Positions 40,301 through 53,713 of a DNA stretch of 64,000 nt are shown piece after piece. Below the pieces are notes generated by a model, which saw only the letters and a list, made by a program, of their open reading frames with translations, ran no database searches and was not told the DNA's origin. Position 1 is the stretch's first letter. The number at the start of each line of letters is the position of its first letter. The stretch is from Plantago major (Eukaryota; Streptophyta; Magnoliopsida; Lamiales; Plantaginaceae): NCBI GenBank assembly GCA_026545765.1, contig CM048844.1:59864932-59928931 (forward strand), in the 5' to 3' direction. A program made the translations under genes and the position numbers.

Positions 40301-43300
40301 AGAAGAAAGAAAAAGTATTCGAGATTTAAAATATACACGAGAAAGGGTAAGAGTATCACAATGAAAAACACTAATTGAGAGTTAAACAACACCAAAAGGA
40401 GTGGGATAAACAACAAACGAACAACTCCACTTGAGAGATAAACAACACACTAAAGGGTGGGATCAAGAAAGCGAAAAAGTCTATTGAGATTTAAAAATAC
40501 AGAGAAAGGAGTAAGAGTATCACAAGCGAAGAACTCTAATGGAGTTAAACAACTTACAAAAGGAGTGGGATAAACAACAAACGAACACCTTTGCCTGAGA
40601 GATAAACAACACACTAAAGGGTGGGATAATGAGAAGCGAAAAAGTCTATTGAGATTTAAAAATACAGAATGGAGTAAGAGTATCACAAGCGAAGAACTCT
40701 AATTGAGAGTTAAACAACACACAAAGAGTGGGATAAACAACAAGCGAACAACTGCTTGAGAGATAAACAACACACTAAAGGTGGGATAATGAAAGCGAAA
40801 AAGTCTATTGAGATTTAAAAATTACACAGAAAGGAGTAAGAGTATCACAAGCGAAGAACTCTAATTGAGAGTTAAACAACACAAAAGGTGGGATAAACAA
40901 CAAAGCGAACACTACTCTTGAGAGATAAACAACACACTAAAGGTGGGATAATGAAAGCGAAAAAGTCTATTGAGATTTAAAAAATACACGAAAGGAGTAT
41001 CTATCACAAGCGAAGAACTCTAATGGAGTTAAACAACAAACAAAAGTGGGATAAACAACAAGCGAACAACTTTGCTTGAGAGATAAACAACACACTAAAG
41101 GTGGGATAATGAAAGCGAAAAAATTCTATTGAGATTTAAAAATACGAGAATGGAGTAAAGAGTATCACAAGCGAAGAACTCTAATTGAGAGTTAAACAAC
41201 AACAAAATGAGTGGGATAAACATCAAGCGAACAACACCTTGAGAGATAAACAACACACTAAAGGTGGGATAATGAGAAAGAAAAAGTCTATTGAGATTTA
41301 AAATATACAGAAAGGAGTAAGAGTATCACAAGCGAAGAACTAATTGAGAGTTAAACAACACACAAAGGAGTGGGATAAACAACAAACGAACAACTACTTG
41401 AGAGATAAACAACACACTAAAGGAGTGGGATCAAGAGAAAGCGAAAAGTCTATTGATTTAAAAATACGAGAAAGGAGTAAGAGTATCACAAGCGAAGAAG
41501 AACTAATGGAGAGTTAACCAACTTACAAAAGGAGTGGGATAAACAACAAACGAACGTCTTTGCCAGAGAGATAAACAACACACTAAAGGAGTAGGATAAC
41601 GAGAAACGAAAAATTCTATTCAGTATTTAAAAAAATACACAGAATGGAGTTAGAGTATCACAAACGAAGAACTCTAATTGAGAGTTAAACAACAGACAAA
41701 ATGAGTGGGATAAACATCAAACGAACAACTCCACTTGAGAGATAAACAACACACAAAAGGAGTGAGATTATGAGAAAAGAAAAAGTATATTCGAGATTTA
41801 AAATATACGAGAAAGGAGTAAGAGTATCACAAACGAAAACAGTAATTTAGAGTTAAACAACACACAAAAGAAGTGGGATAAACAACAAACAAACAACTCT
41901 TGAGAGATAAACAACACACTAAAGGTGGGATAATGAGAAGCGAAAAAAGTCTATTGAGATTTAAAAATACACAGAAAGAGTAAGAGTATCACAAGCGAAG
42001 AACTAAATGAGAGTTAAACAACTTACAAAAGAGTGGGATAAACAACAAGCGAACAACTTTGAGAGATAAACAACACACTAAAGGTGGGATAATGAGAAAG
42101 CGAAAAAGTCTATTGAGATTTAAAAATTACGAGAAAGGAGTAAGAGTATCACAAACGAAAAAACACTAATTGAGAGTTAAACAACGCACAAAAGGAGTGG
42201 GATAAACAACAAACGAACAACTCCACTTGAGAGATAAACAACACACTAAAGAGTGGGAACAAGAGAAACGCAAAAGTCTATGCGAGATTTAAAAAATACA
42301 CAGAAAGGAGTAAGAGTATCACAAACGAAGAACTCTAATGGAGAGTTAAACAACTTACAAAAGGAGTGGGATAAACAACAAACGAACAACTCCATGAGAG
42401 ATAAACAACACACTAAAGGTGGGATAATGAAAGCGAAAAAAGTCTATTGAGATTTAAAAATACACGAGAAAAGGTAAGAGTATCACAAACGAAGAACTCT
42501 AATTGAGAGTTAAACAACAGACAAAATGAGTCGGATAAACATCAAACGAACAACACCACTTGAGAGATAAACAACACACTAAAGGAATGGGATCAAGAGA
42601 AACGAAAAATTCTATTCGAGCTTTAAAAAATACACAGAATGGAGTAAGAGTATCACAAACGAAGAACTCTAATTGAGAGTTAAACAACAGACAAAATGAG
42701 TGGGATAAACATCAAACGAACAACACCACTTGAGAGATAAACAACACACTAAAGGAGTGGGATCAAGAGAAACGAAAAAGTCTATTCGAGATTTGAAATA
42801 TACACAGAAAGGAGTAAGAGTATCACAAACGAAAACACTAATTGAGAGTTAAACAACACACAAAAGGAGTGGGATAAACAACAAATGAACAACTCCACTT
42901 GAGAGTTAAACAACACACTAAAGGAGTGGGATCAAGAGAAACGAAAAAGTCTATGCGAGATTTAAAAAATACACAGAAAGGAGTAAGACTATCACAAATG
43001 AAGAACTCTTAATGGAGAGTTAAACAACACAAAAAAAGGAGTGGGATTAACAAGTAACGAACACAACTCCGCTTGAGAGATAAACAACACACAAAAGGAG
43101 TGGGATAATGAGAAGCGAAAAAGTCTATTGAGATTTAAAAATTACACATAAACGAGTAAGAGTATCACAAACGAAGAACTCTAATTGAGACTTAAACAAC
43201 ACACAAAAGGAGTGGGATAAACAACAAACGAACAACTCCCTTGAGAGATAAACAACACACTAAAGGGTGGGATTGAGAAGCGAAAAAGTCTATTGAGATT

Positions 43301-46300
43301 TAAAAATTACACAGAAAGGAGTAAGAGTATCACAAGCGAAGAACTCTAATGGAGAGTTAAACAACACACAAAAGGTGGGATAAACAACGAACAACTGCTT
43401 GAGAGATAAACAACACACTAAAGGTGGGATAATGAGAAGCGAAAAGTCTATTCGAGATTTAAAAATACGAGAAAGGAGTAAGAGTATCACAAGCGAAGAA
43501 CTCTAATTGAGAGTTAAACAACACCAAAAGGAGTGGGATAAACAACAAGCGAACACCACTTGAGAGATAAACAACACACTAAAGGAGTGGGATAATGAGA
43601 AAGAAAAAAGTATTCGAGATTTAAAATATACGAGAAAGGGTAAGAGTATCACAAGCGAAAACTAATTGAGAGTTAAACAACACACAAAAGGAGTGGGATA
43701 AACAACAAGCGAACAACTCTTTGAGAGATAAACAACACACACTAAAGGTGGGATAAGAGAAGCGAAAAAGTCTATTGAGATTTAAAAATACGAGAAAGGA
43801 GTAAAGTATCACAAGCGAAGAACTCTAATTGGAGAGTTAAACAACACAAAAAAAGTGGGATAAACAACAAGCGAACAACTTTGAGAGATAAACAACACAC
43901 TAAAGGAGTGGGATAATGAGAAGCGAAAAAGTCTATTCAGATTTAAAAATTACGAGAAAGGAGTAAGAGTATCACAAGCGAAGAACTAATTGAGAGTTAA
44001 ACAACACACAAAAGGTGGGATAAACAACAAGCGAACACAACTTGAGAGATAAACAACACACTAAAGGTGGGATAATGAGAAGCGAAAAAGTCTATTGAGA
44101 TTTAAAAATACAGAGAAAGAGTAAGAGTATCACAAGCGAAGAACTCTAATTGAGAGTTAAACAACAAACAAAAGGTGGGATAAACAACAAGCGAACAACT
44201 TTGAGAGATAAACAACACACTAAAGGTGGGATAATGAGAAGCGAAAAAATTCTATTGAGATTTAAAAATACGAGAATGGAGTAAGAGTATCACAAGCGAA
44301 GAACTCTAATTGAGAGTTAAACAACACAAAATGAGTGGGATAAACAACAAGCGAACAACTTTGAGAGATAAACAACACACTAAAGGTGGGATAATGAGAG
44401 AAAAGAAAAGTCTATTGAGATTTAAAATACACGAGAAAGGAGTAAGAGTATCACAAGCGAAGAACACTAATTGAGAGTTAAACAACACACAAAGGTGGGA
44501 TAAACAAACAAACAACTTCACTTGAGAGATAAACAACACACTAAAGGAGTGGGATAAAGAAGCGAAAAAGTCTATTCGAGATTTAAAAATACACGAGAAA
44601 GGAGTAAGAGTATCACAAGCGAAGAACTCTAATGAGAGTTAAACAACACAAAATGAGTGGGATAAACAACAAACGAACAACTACTTGAGAGATAAACAAC
44701 ACACTAAAGGTGGGATAATGAGAAGCGAAAAAGTCTATTGAGATTTAAAATATACGAGAAAGGAGTAAGAGTATCACAAGCGAAGAACAATGGAGTGGGA
44801 TTAAACAACAAACAAAAGGAGTGGGATAAACAACAACTCCACTTGAGAGATAAACAACACACTAAAGGGTGGGATAAAGAAAGCGAAAAAGTCTATTGAG
44901 ATTTAAAAATACGAGAAAGGAGTAAGAGTATCACAAGCGAAGAACTCTAATGGAGAGTTAAACAACACAAAAGGAGTGGGATAAACAACAAGCGAACAAC
45001 TTTGAGAGATAAACAACACACTAAAGGAGTGGGATAATGAGAAGCGAAAAAGGTCTATTCGAGATTTAAAAATTACGAGAAAGGAGTAAGAGTATCACAA
45101 GCGAAGAACTCTAATTGAGAGTTAAACAACACACTGGGATAAACAACATAAACAACAACAAACAACTTTGAGAGATAAACAACACACTAAAGGAGTGGGA
45201 TAATGAGAAGCGAAAAAGTCTATTGAGATTTAAAAATTACGAGAAAGAGTAAGAGTATCACAAGCGAAGAACTCTAATGAGAGTTAAACAACACACAAAA
45301 GGTGGGATAAACAACAAGCGAACAACTTTTGAGAGATAAACAACACACTAAAGGAGTGGGATAAGAGAAGCGAAAAATTATTCGAGATTTAAAAATACAC
45401 GAAAGAGTAAAGTATCACAAGCGAAGAACTCTAATTGAGAGTTAAACAACACAAAAGAGTGGGATAAACAAGCGAACAACACCACTTGAGAGATAAACAA
45501 CACACTAAAGGAGTGGGATAATGAAAAAAAAAGTATATTGAGATTTAAAATATACGAGAAAGGAGTAGGAGTATCACAAACGAAGACACTACTTGAGAGT
45601 TAAACAACACACACAAAAGGAGTGGGATAAACAACAAACGAACAACTCCACTTGAGAGATAAACAACACACTAAAGGTGGGATCAAGAGAAGCGAAAAGT
45701 CTATGAGATTTAAAAAATACGAGAAAGGAGTAAGAGTATCACAAGCGAAGAACTCTAATGGAGTTAAACAACACAAAAGGTGGGATAAACAACAAGCGAA
45801 CAACTTTGCACGAGAGATAAACAACACACTAAAGGAGTGGGATATGAGAAAGCGAAAAAGTCTATTCAAGATTTAAAAATACAGAATGGAGTAAGAGTAT
45901 CACAAGCGAAGAACTCTAATTGAGAGTTAAAAACAACACAAAAGAGTGGGATAAACAACAAGCGAACAACTGCTTGAGAGATAAACAACACACTAAAGGA
46001 GTGGGATAATGAGAAGCGAAAAAGTCTATTGAGATTTAAAAATTACGAGAAAGGAGTAAGAGTATCACAAGCGAAGAACTCTAATTGAGAGTTAAACAAC
46101 ACAAAGGAGTGGGATAAACAACAAGCGAACAACTTCCTTGAGAGATAAACAACACACTAAAGGGTGATAATGAGAAAGCGAAAAAGTCTATTCGAGATTT
46201 AAAAAATACAGAGAAAGGAGTAAGAGTATCACAAGCGAAGAACTCTAATTGAGGTTAAACAACAAACAAAAGGAGTGGGATAAACAACAAGCGAACAACT

Positions 46301-49300
46301 TTGCAGAGAGATAAACAACACACTAAAGGTGGGATAATGAGAAGCGAAAAGTATATTCAAGATTTAAAAAATACAGAGAAAGTAGTAAGAATATCACAAG
46401 CGAAGAACTCTAATTGAGAGTTAAACAACACAGAAAAGGAGTGGGATAAACAACAAACGAACAACACCACTTGAGAGATAAACAACACACTAAAGGAGTG
46501 GGATAATGAGAAAAGAAAAAGTATATTTGAGATTTAAAAAATACAGAGAAAGGAGTAAGAGTATCATAATCGAATAACTCTAATTGAGAGTTAAACAACA
46601 CACAAAAAATGAGTGGGATAAACAACAAGCGAACAACACCATGAGAGATAAACAACACACTAAAGGTGGGATCTGAGAAAAGAAAAAGTCTATTAGATTT
46701 AAAATATACGAGAAAGGGTAAGAGTATCACCAACGAAGAACTCTAATTAAGAGTTAAACAACAAACAAAAGGAGTGGGATAAACAACAAACGAACAACTC
46801 TGCTTGAGAGATAAACAACACACTGAAGGAGTGGGATGATGAGAAACGAAAAAGTATATTCGAGATTTAAAATATACGTAGAAAAGAGTAAGAGTATCAT
46901 CAGCGAAGAACTCTAATTAAGAGTAAACAACAAACAAAAGGAGTGGGATAAACAACAAACGAACAACTCCACTTGAGAGATAAACAACACACTATAGGAG
47001 TGGGATCAAGAAAGCGAAAAAAGTCTATTGAGATTTAAAAAATACGAGAAAGGAGTAAGAGTATCACAAGCGAAGAACTCTAATGGAGTTAAACAACTTA
47101 CAAAAGGGTGGGATAAACAACAAGCGAACAACTTTGCACGAGAGATAAACAACACACTAAAAGGTGGGATAATGAGAAGCGAAAAATTCTATTCGAGATT
47201 TAAAAATACAGAATGGAGTAAGAGTATCACAAGCGAAGAACTCTAATTATGAGTTAAACAACACAAAAGAGTGGGATAAACAACAAGCGAACAACTGCTT
47301 GAGAGATAAACAACACCTAAAGGAGTGGGATTATGAAAGCGAAAAGGTCTATTGAGATTTAAAATATACAGAGAAAGGAGTAAGAGTATCACAAGCGAAG
47401 AACTCTAATTGAGAGTTAAACAACACACAAAAGGTGGGATAAACAACAAACAGCGAACAACTGCTTGAGAGATAAACAACACACTAAAGGAGTGGGATAA
47501 TGAGAAAGCGAAAAAAGTCTATTAGATTTAAAATATACGAGAAAGGGTAAGAGTATCTCAAGCGAAGAACTCTAATTGAGAGTTAAACAACAAACAAAAG
47601 TGGGATAAACAACAAACGAACGTCTTTGCCTGAGAGATAAACAACACACTAAAGCAGTGGGATAACGAGAAACGAAAAATTCTATTCAAGATTTAAAAAA
47701 TACACAGAATGGAGTAACAGTATCACAATCCAAGAACTCTAATTGAGAGTTAAACAACAGACAAAATGAGTGGGATAAACATCAAACGAACAACACCAAA
47801 TTAGAGATAAATAACACACAAAAGGAGTGAGATAATGAGAAAAGAAAAAGTATATTCGAGATTTAAAATATACACAGAAAATGGTCAGAGTATTACAAAC
47901 GAAAACACTTATTGAGAGTTAAACAACACAAACAACTTCACTTGATAGATAAACAACACACTAAAGGAGTGGGATCAAGAGAAACGAAAAAGTCTAGCGA
48001 GATTTAAAAAATACACAGAAAGGAGTAAGAGTATCACAAATGAAGAACTCTTAATGGAGTTAAACAACTTACAAAAGGTGGGATAAACAACAACGAACAT
48101 CTTTGCAGAGATAAACAACACACTAAAGGAGTGGGATAATGAGAAGCGAAAAATTCTATTGAGATTTAAAAAATACGAGAATGGAGTAAGAGTATCACAA
48201 GCGAAGAACTCTAATTGAGAGTTAAACAACACAAATGAGTGGGATAAACATCAAGCGAACAACACCACTGAGAGATAAACAACACCTACAAAGGTGGGAT
48301 AATGAGAAAGAAAAAAGTCGAGATTTAAAAAATACACAGAATGGAGTAAGAGTATCACAAATGAAGAACTCTAATTGAGAGTTAAACAAAACACAAAAGG
48401 AGTGGGATAAACAACAAACAAACAACTTCACTTGAGGGATAAACAACACACTAAAGGAGTGGGATAAAGAGAAAAGAAAAAGTCTAGCGAGATTTAAAAA
48501 ATACACAGAAAGGAGTAAGAGTATCACAAACGAAGAACTCTAATGTAGAGTTAAACAACTTACAAAAGGAGTGGGATAAACAACAAACGAACAAATTTGC
48601 CTGAGAGATAAACAACACATTAAAGGAGTGGGATAATGAGAAACGAAAAGGTCTATTCGAGATTCAAAAATTACACAGAATGGAGTAAGAGTATCACAGA
48701 CGAAGAACTCTAATTATGAGTTAAACAACACACAAAAGGAGTGGGATTAACAACAAACGAACAACTCTACTTGAGAGATAAACAACACACTAAAGGTGGG
48801 ATTATGAGAAACGAAAAGGTCTATGAGATTTAAAATTACACGAGAAAGGAGTAAGAGTATCATGGCGAAGAACTCTAATTGAGAGTTAAACAACGCACAA
48901 AAGGAGTGGGATAAACAACAAACGAACAACTGCACTTGAGAGATAAACAACACACTAAGGAGTGGGATAATGAGAAAGCGAAAAAGTCTATTGAGATTTA
49001 AAAAATACGAGAAAGGGTAATTCTATCTCAAACGAAGAACTCTAATTATGACTTAAACAACAAACAAAAGGAGTGGGATAAACAACAAACGAACAACTCT
49101 GCTTGAGAGATAAACAACACACTAAAGGAGTGGGGTAACGAGAAACGAAAAATTCTATTGGAGATTTAAAAAATACACAGAACGGAGTAAGAGTATCACA
49201 AACGAAGAACTCTAATGTAGAGTTAAACAACTTACAAAATGAGTGGGATAAACATCAAACGAACAACACCACTTGAGAGATAAATAACACACAAAAGGAG

Positions 49301-52300
49301 TGAGATAATGTGAAAAGAAAAAGTATATTCGAGATTTAAAATATACACAGAAAGGAGTAAGAGTATCACAAACGAAAAAACTAATTGAGAGTTAAACAAA
49401 ACACAATAGTAGTGGGATAAACAACAAACAAACAACTTCACTTGAGAGATAAACAACACACTAAAGGAGTGGGATCAAGAGAAACGAAAAAGTCTAGCGA
49501 GATTTAAAAAATACACAGAAAGGAGTAAGAGTATCACAAACGAAGAACTCTAATGTAGAGTTAAACAACTTACAAAAGGAGTGGGATAAACAACAAACGA
49601 ACATCTTTGCCTGAGAGATAAACAACACACTAAAGGAGTGGGATAATGAGAAACGAAAAAGTCTATTTGAGATTCAAAAATTACACAGAATGGAGTAAAA
49701 GTATCACAGACGAAGAACTCTAATTATGAGTTAAACAACACACAAAAGTAGTGGGATTAACAACAAACGAACAACTCTGCTTGAGAGATAAACAACACAC
49801 AAAAGGAGTGGGATTATGAGAAACAAAAAGGTCAATTCGAGATTTAAAATATACACAAAAAGGAGTAAGAGTATCACAAACGAAGAACTCTAATGGAGAG
49901 TTAAACAACACACAAAAGGAGTGGGATAAACAACAACCAAACAACTCCACTTGAGAGATAAACAACACACTAAAGGAGTGGGATCAAGAAACGAAAAAGT
50001 CTATTGAGATTTAAAAATACAGAAAGGAGTAAGAGTATCACAAGCGAAGAACTAATTGAGAGTTAAACAACAAACAAAAGGAGTGGGATAAACAACAAGC
50101 GAACAACTCTTGAGAGATAAACAACACACTAAAGGTGGGATAATGAGAAAAAAAAAAGAAAAAAATGATTTAAAATATACGAGAAAGGAGTAAGAGTATC
50201 ACAAGCGAAAACAATAATTGAGATTTAAACAACACCAAAAAGTAGTGGTATAAACAACAAACAAACAACTCCACTTGAGAGATAAACAATACACTAAAGG
50301 TGGGATCAAGAAAGCGAAAAAGTCTATGCGAGATTTAAAAAATACGAGAAGAGTAAGAGTATCACAAGCGAAGAACTCTAATGGAGTTAAACAACTTACA
50401 AAGAGTGGGATAAACAACAAGCGAACATCTTTGCTGAGAGATAAACAACACACTAAAGGAGTGGGATAATGAGAAGCGAAAAGGTCTATTCGAGATTTAA
50501 AATTACAGAATGGAGTAAGAGTATCACAAGCGAAGAACTCTAATTGAGAGTTAAACAACACACAAAGGAGTGGGATAAACAACAAGCGAACAACTCTTTG
50601 AGAGATAAACAACACACTAAAGGAGTGGGATGAGAAAGCGAAAAGGTCTATTGAGATTTAAAAATTACACAGAAAGGAGTAAGAGTATCACAACGAAGAA
50701 CTCTAATTGAGAGTTAAACAACACACAAAGAGTGGGATAAACAACAAGCGAACAACTGCTTGAGAGATAAACAACACACTAAAGGTGGGATAATGAGAAA
50801 GCGAAAAAGTCTATTCGAGATTTAAAAATACGAGAAAGAAGTATCTCAGACGAAGAACTCTAATTAAGAGTTAAACAACAAACAAAAGGAGTGGGATAAA
50901 TAACAGACGAACAACTCTGCTTGAGAGATACAAAACACACTAAAGGAGTGTGACTATGAGAAACGAAAAATTCTACTCGAGATTTAAAAAAAACACAGAA
51001 TGGAGTAAGTGTATCACAAACGAAGAACTCTAATTGAGAGTTAAACAACAGACAAAATGAGTGGGATAAACATCAAACGAACAACACCACTTGAGAGATA
51101 AACAACACACAAAAGGAGTGGGATAATGAGAAAAGAAAAAGTATATTCGAGATTTAAAATATACGAGAAAAGAGTAAGAGTATCACAAGCGAAGAACTCT
51201 AATTGAGAGTTAAACAACACACAAATGAGTGGGATAAACAACAAACGAACAACACCACTTGAGAGATAAACAACACACTAAAAGGTGGGATCATGAGAAA
51301 AGAAAAGTCTATTGAGATTTAAAATATACACGAGAAGAGTAAGAGTATCACAAGCGAAGAACTCTAATTGAGAGTTAAACAACACAAAAATGAGTGGGAT
51401 AAACAACAAGCGAACACCACTTGAGAGATAAACAACACACAAAAGGTGGGATAATGAGAAAAGAAAAAGTATATTGATTTAAAATATACAGAAAGGAGTA
51501 AGAGTATCACAAAAGAACTCTAATTGAGAGTTAAACAACACACAAAAGAGTGGGATAAACAACAAGCGAACAACTCACTTGAGAGATAAACAACACACTA
51601 AAGGAGTGGGATCAAGAAAGCGAAAAAGTCTATTGAGATTAAAAAATACGAGAAAGGAAAAGAGTATCACAAGCGAAGAACTCTAATGGAGTTAAACAAC
51701 ACAAAAGGTGGGATAAACAACAAGCGAACAACTTTGCAGAGATAAACAACACACTAAAGGAGTGGGATAATGAAAGCGAAAAAGTCTATTGAGATTTAAA
51801 ATTACACGAGAATGGAGTAAGAGTATCACAAGCGAAGAACTCTAATTAGAGTTAAACAACACACAAAAGAGTGGGATAAACAACAAGCGAACAACTACCT
51901 TGAGAGATAAACAACACACAAAGGAGTGGGATAATGAGAAGCGAAAAGGTCTATTGAGATTTAAAATATACAGAGAAAGGAGTAAGAGTATCAAGCGAAG
52001 AACTCTAATTGAGAGTTAAACAACACACAAAGAGTGGGATAAACAACAAACAACAACTTGAGAGATAAACAACACACTAAAGGTGGGATAATGAGAAGCG
52101 AAAAAAGTCTATTAAGATTTAAAAAATACGAGAAAGGGTAAGAGTATCACAAGCGAAGAACTCTAATTGAGAGTTAAACAACAAACAAAGGAGTGGGATA
52201 AACAACAAGCGAACAACTACCTTGAGAGATAAACAACACACTAAAGGTGGGATAATGAGAAAGCGAAAAATTCTATTGAGATTTAAAAATACACAGAATG

Positions 52301-53629
52301 GAGTAAGAGTATCACAAACGAAGAACTCTAATTGAGAGTTAAACAACAGACAAAATGAGTCGGATAAACATCAAACGAACAACACCACTTGAGAGATAAA
52401 CAACACACTAAAGGAGTGGGATCAAGAGAAACGAAAAAGTCTATTCGAGATTTAAAATATACACAGAAAGGAGTAAGAGTATCACAAACGAAAACACTAA
52501 TTGAGAGTTAAACAACACACAAAAGAAGTGGGACAAAGAACAAACAAAGAACTTCACTTGAGAGATAAACAACACACTAAAGGAGTGGGAACAACAGAAA
52601 CGCAAAAGTCTATGCGATATTTAAAAAATACACAGAAAGGAGTAAGAGTATCACAAACGAAGAACTCTAATGGAGAGTTAACCAACTTACAAAATGAGTG
52701 GGATAAACAACAAACGAACGTCTTTGCCTGAGAGATAAACAACACACTAAAAGAGTGGGATAACGAGAAACGAAAAATTCTATTCAAGATTTAAAAAAAT
52801 ACACAGAATGGAGTAAGAGTATCACAAACGAAGAACTCTAATTGAGATTTAAACAATAGACAAAATGAGTCGGATAAACATCAAACGAACAACACCACTT
52901 GAGAGATAAACAACACACTAAAGGAGTGGGATCAAGAGAAACGAAAAAGTCTATTCGAGATTTAAAATATACACAGAAAGGAGTAAGAGTATCACAGCGA
53001 AGAACTCTAATTGAGAGTTAAACAACACACAAAGGAGTGGGATAAACAACAAGCGAACAACTCACTTGAGAGATAAACAACACACTAAAGGTGGGATAAG
53101 AGAAAAGAAAAAGTCTATTGAGATTTAAAAATATACAGAAAGAGTAAAGTATCTGACAGAAGAACTCTAATGGAGTTAAACAACTTACAAAAAGGTGGGA
53201 TAAACAACAAGCGAACAACTGCACTGAGAGATAAACAACACACTAAAGGGTGGGATAATGAGAAGCGAAAAATTCTATTCAAGATTTAAAAATACGAGAA
53301 TGGAGTAAGAGTATCACAAGCGAAGAACTCTAATTGAGAGTTAAACAACACAAAATGAGTGGGATAAACATCAAGCGAACAACTCACTTGAGAGATAAAC
53401 AACACACAAAAGGTGGGATAATGAGAAAGAAAAAAGTATATTGAGATTTAAAATATACGAGAAAGGAGTAAGAGTATCCTGACGAAGAACTCTAATTGAG
53501 AGTTAAACAAAACACAAAAGGAGTGGGATAAACAACAAACAAACAACTTCACTTGAGAGATAAACAACACACTAAAGGAGTGGGATCAAGAGAAACGAAA
53601 AGTCTATTGAGATTTAAAAAATACCACGG
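34400..53629 (+). repeat. Satellite block III with full-length variant monomers and higher-order repeats
   Basis: Full-length monomers of about 168-170 bp with AAACGA in all subunits are interspersed with short-type monomers and become common toward the right edge. Variant marks recur at whole-monomer spacing. GGGATCAAG in subunit A is at 38,667, 39,644, 40,459 and 41,427 (977, 815, 968 bp, i.e. 6, 5 and 6 monomers). CTTACA in subunit C is at 40,553, 41,522, 47,097, 48,068, 48,559, 49,231, 49,569 and 50,395. GACAAAATGAGT marks another monomer type. This is an irregular higher-order repeat of about 0.8-1.0 kb. Confidence 0.75.
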
Positions 53630-53713
53630 TGTTGATCTGAAATATGTCAATCATCAAAGGACCTAGGAGCGTGTTGATCTAATATGTCAATCAATCATAT
53701 AAGGACCTAAAGC
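53629..53713 (+). repeat. Tandem duplication of a 42-43 bp unit at the LTR start
   Basis: GTGTTGATCT plus AATATGTCAATC and AAGGACCTA occurs at 53,629-53,670 and again at 53,671-53,713 with a few differences (GGAGC versus AAAGC at the ends). Because the unit starts at the terminal TG, the LTR tip itself is duplicated, and the original terminus could be either copy. Confidence 0.85.

Larger units (their letters stand above)
1..53629 (+). repeat. Satellite DNA array, ~160-170 bp monomer made of three ~57-bp subunits
   Basis: Head-to-tail tandem repeats fill the first 53.6 kb, always in the same orientation. The anchor GAGAGATAAAC recurs at about 34, 194 and 353, then every 155-175 bases. Dividing the span by the mean period gives roughly 330 monomers. 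Each monomer contains GTGGGATAA-type boxes in its first and third thirds and GGAGTAAGAGTATC in the middle third. The three thirds align with each other (see the reference monomer). The + strand is about two thirds purine and A-rich. No unique spacer or gene lies between copies. The monomer length is in the range usual for plant centromeric or subtelomeric satellites, but nothing here proves a chromosomal position. I do not recognise the family by name. Confidence 0.97.

Noticed and set aside
3971..52731. + strand Lys/Arg-rich small open frames in the satellite
   Set aside because: Direct translations of the monomer (RDKQHTKGGI type); no initiation context or conservation beyond the DNA repeat.
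411..53600. Many - strand open frames with a repeated hydrophobic, Cys- and Phe-rich peptide (such as VCCLSLK, LFNSQLEFF)
   Set aside because: They are translations of the purine-rich satellite, occur in more than one frame, and have no fixed start or end. The 57-bp subunit is a multiple of three, which makes the peptide look repetitive.
1..53629. CRISPR-like array
   Set aside because: Repeats are contiguous, about 165 bp long, with no unique spacers and no cas-like genes; eukaryotic satellite explains everything.
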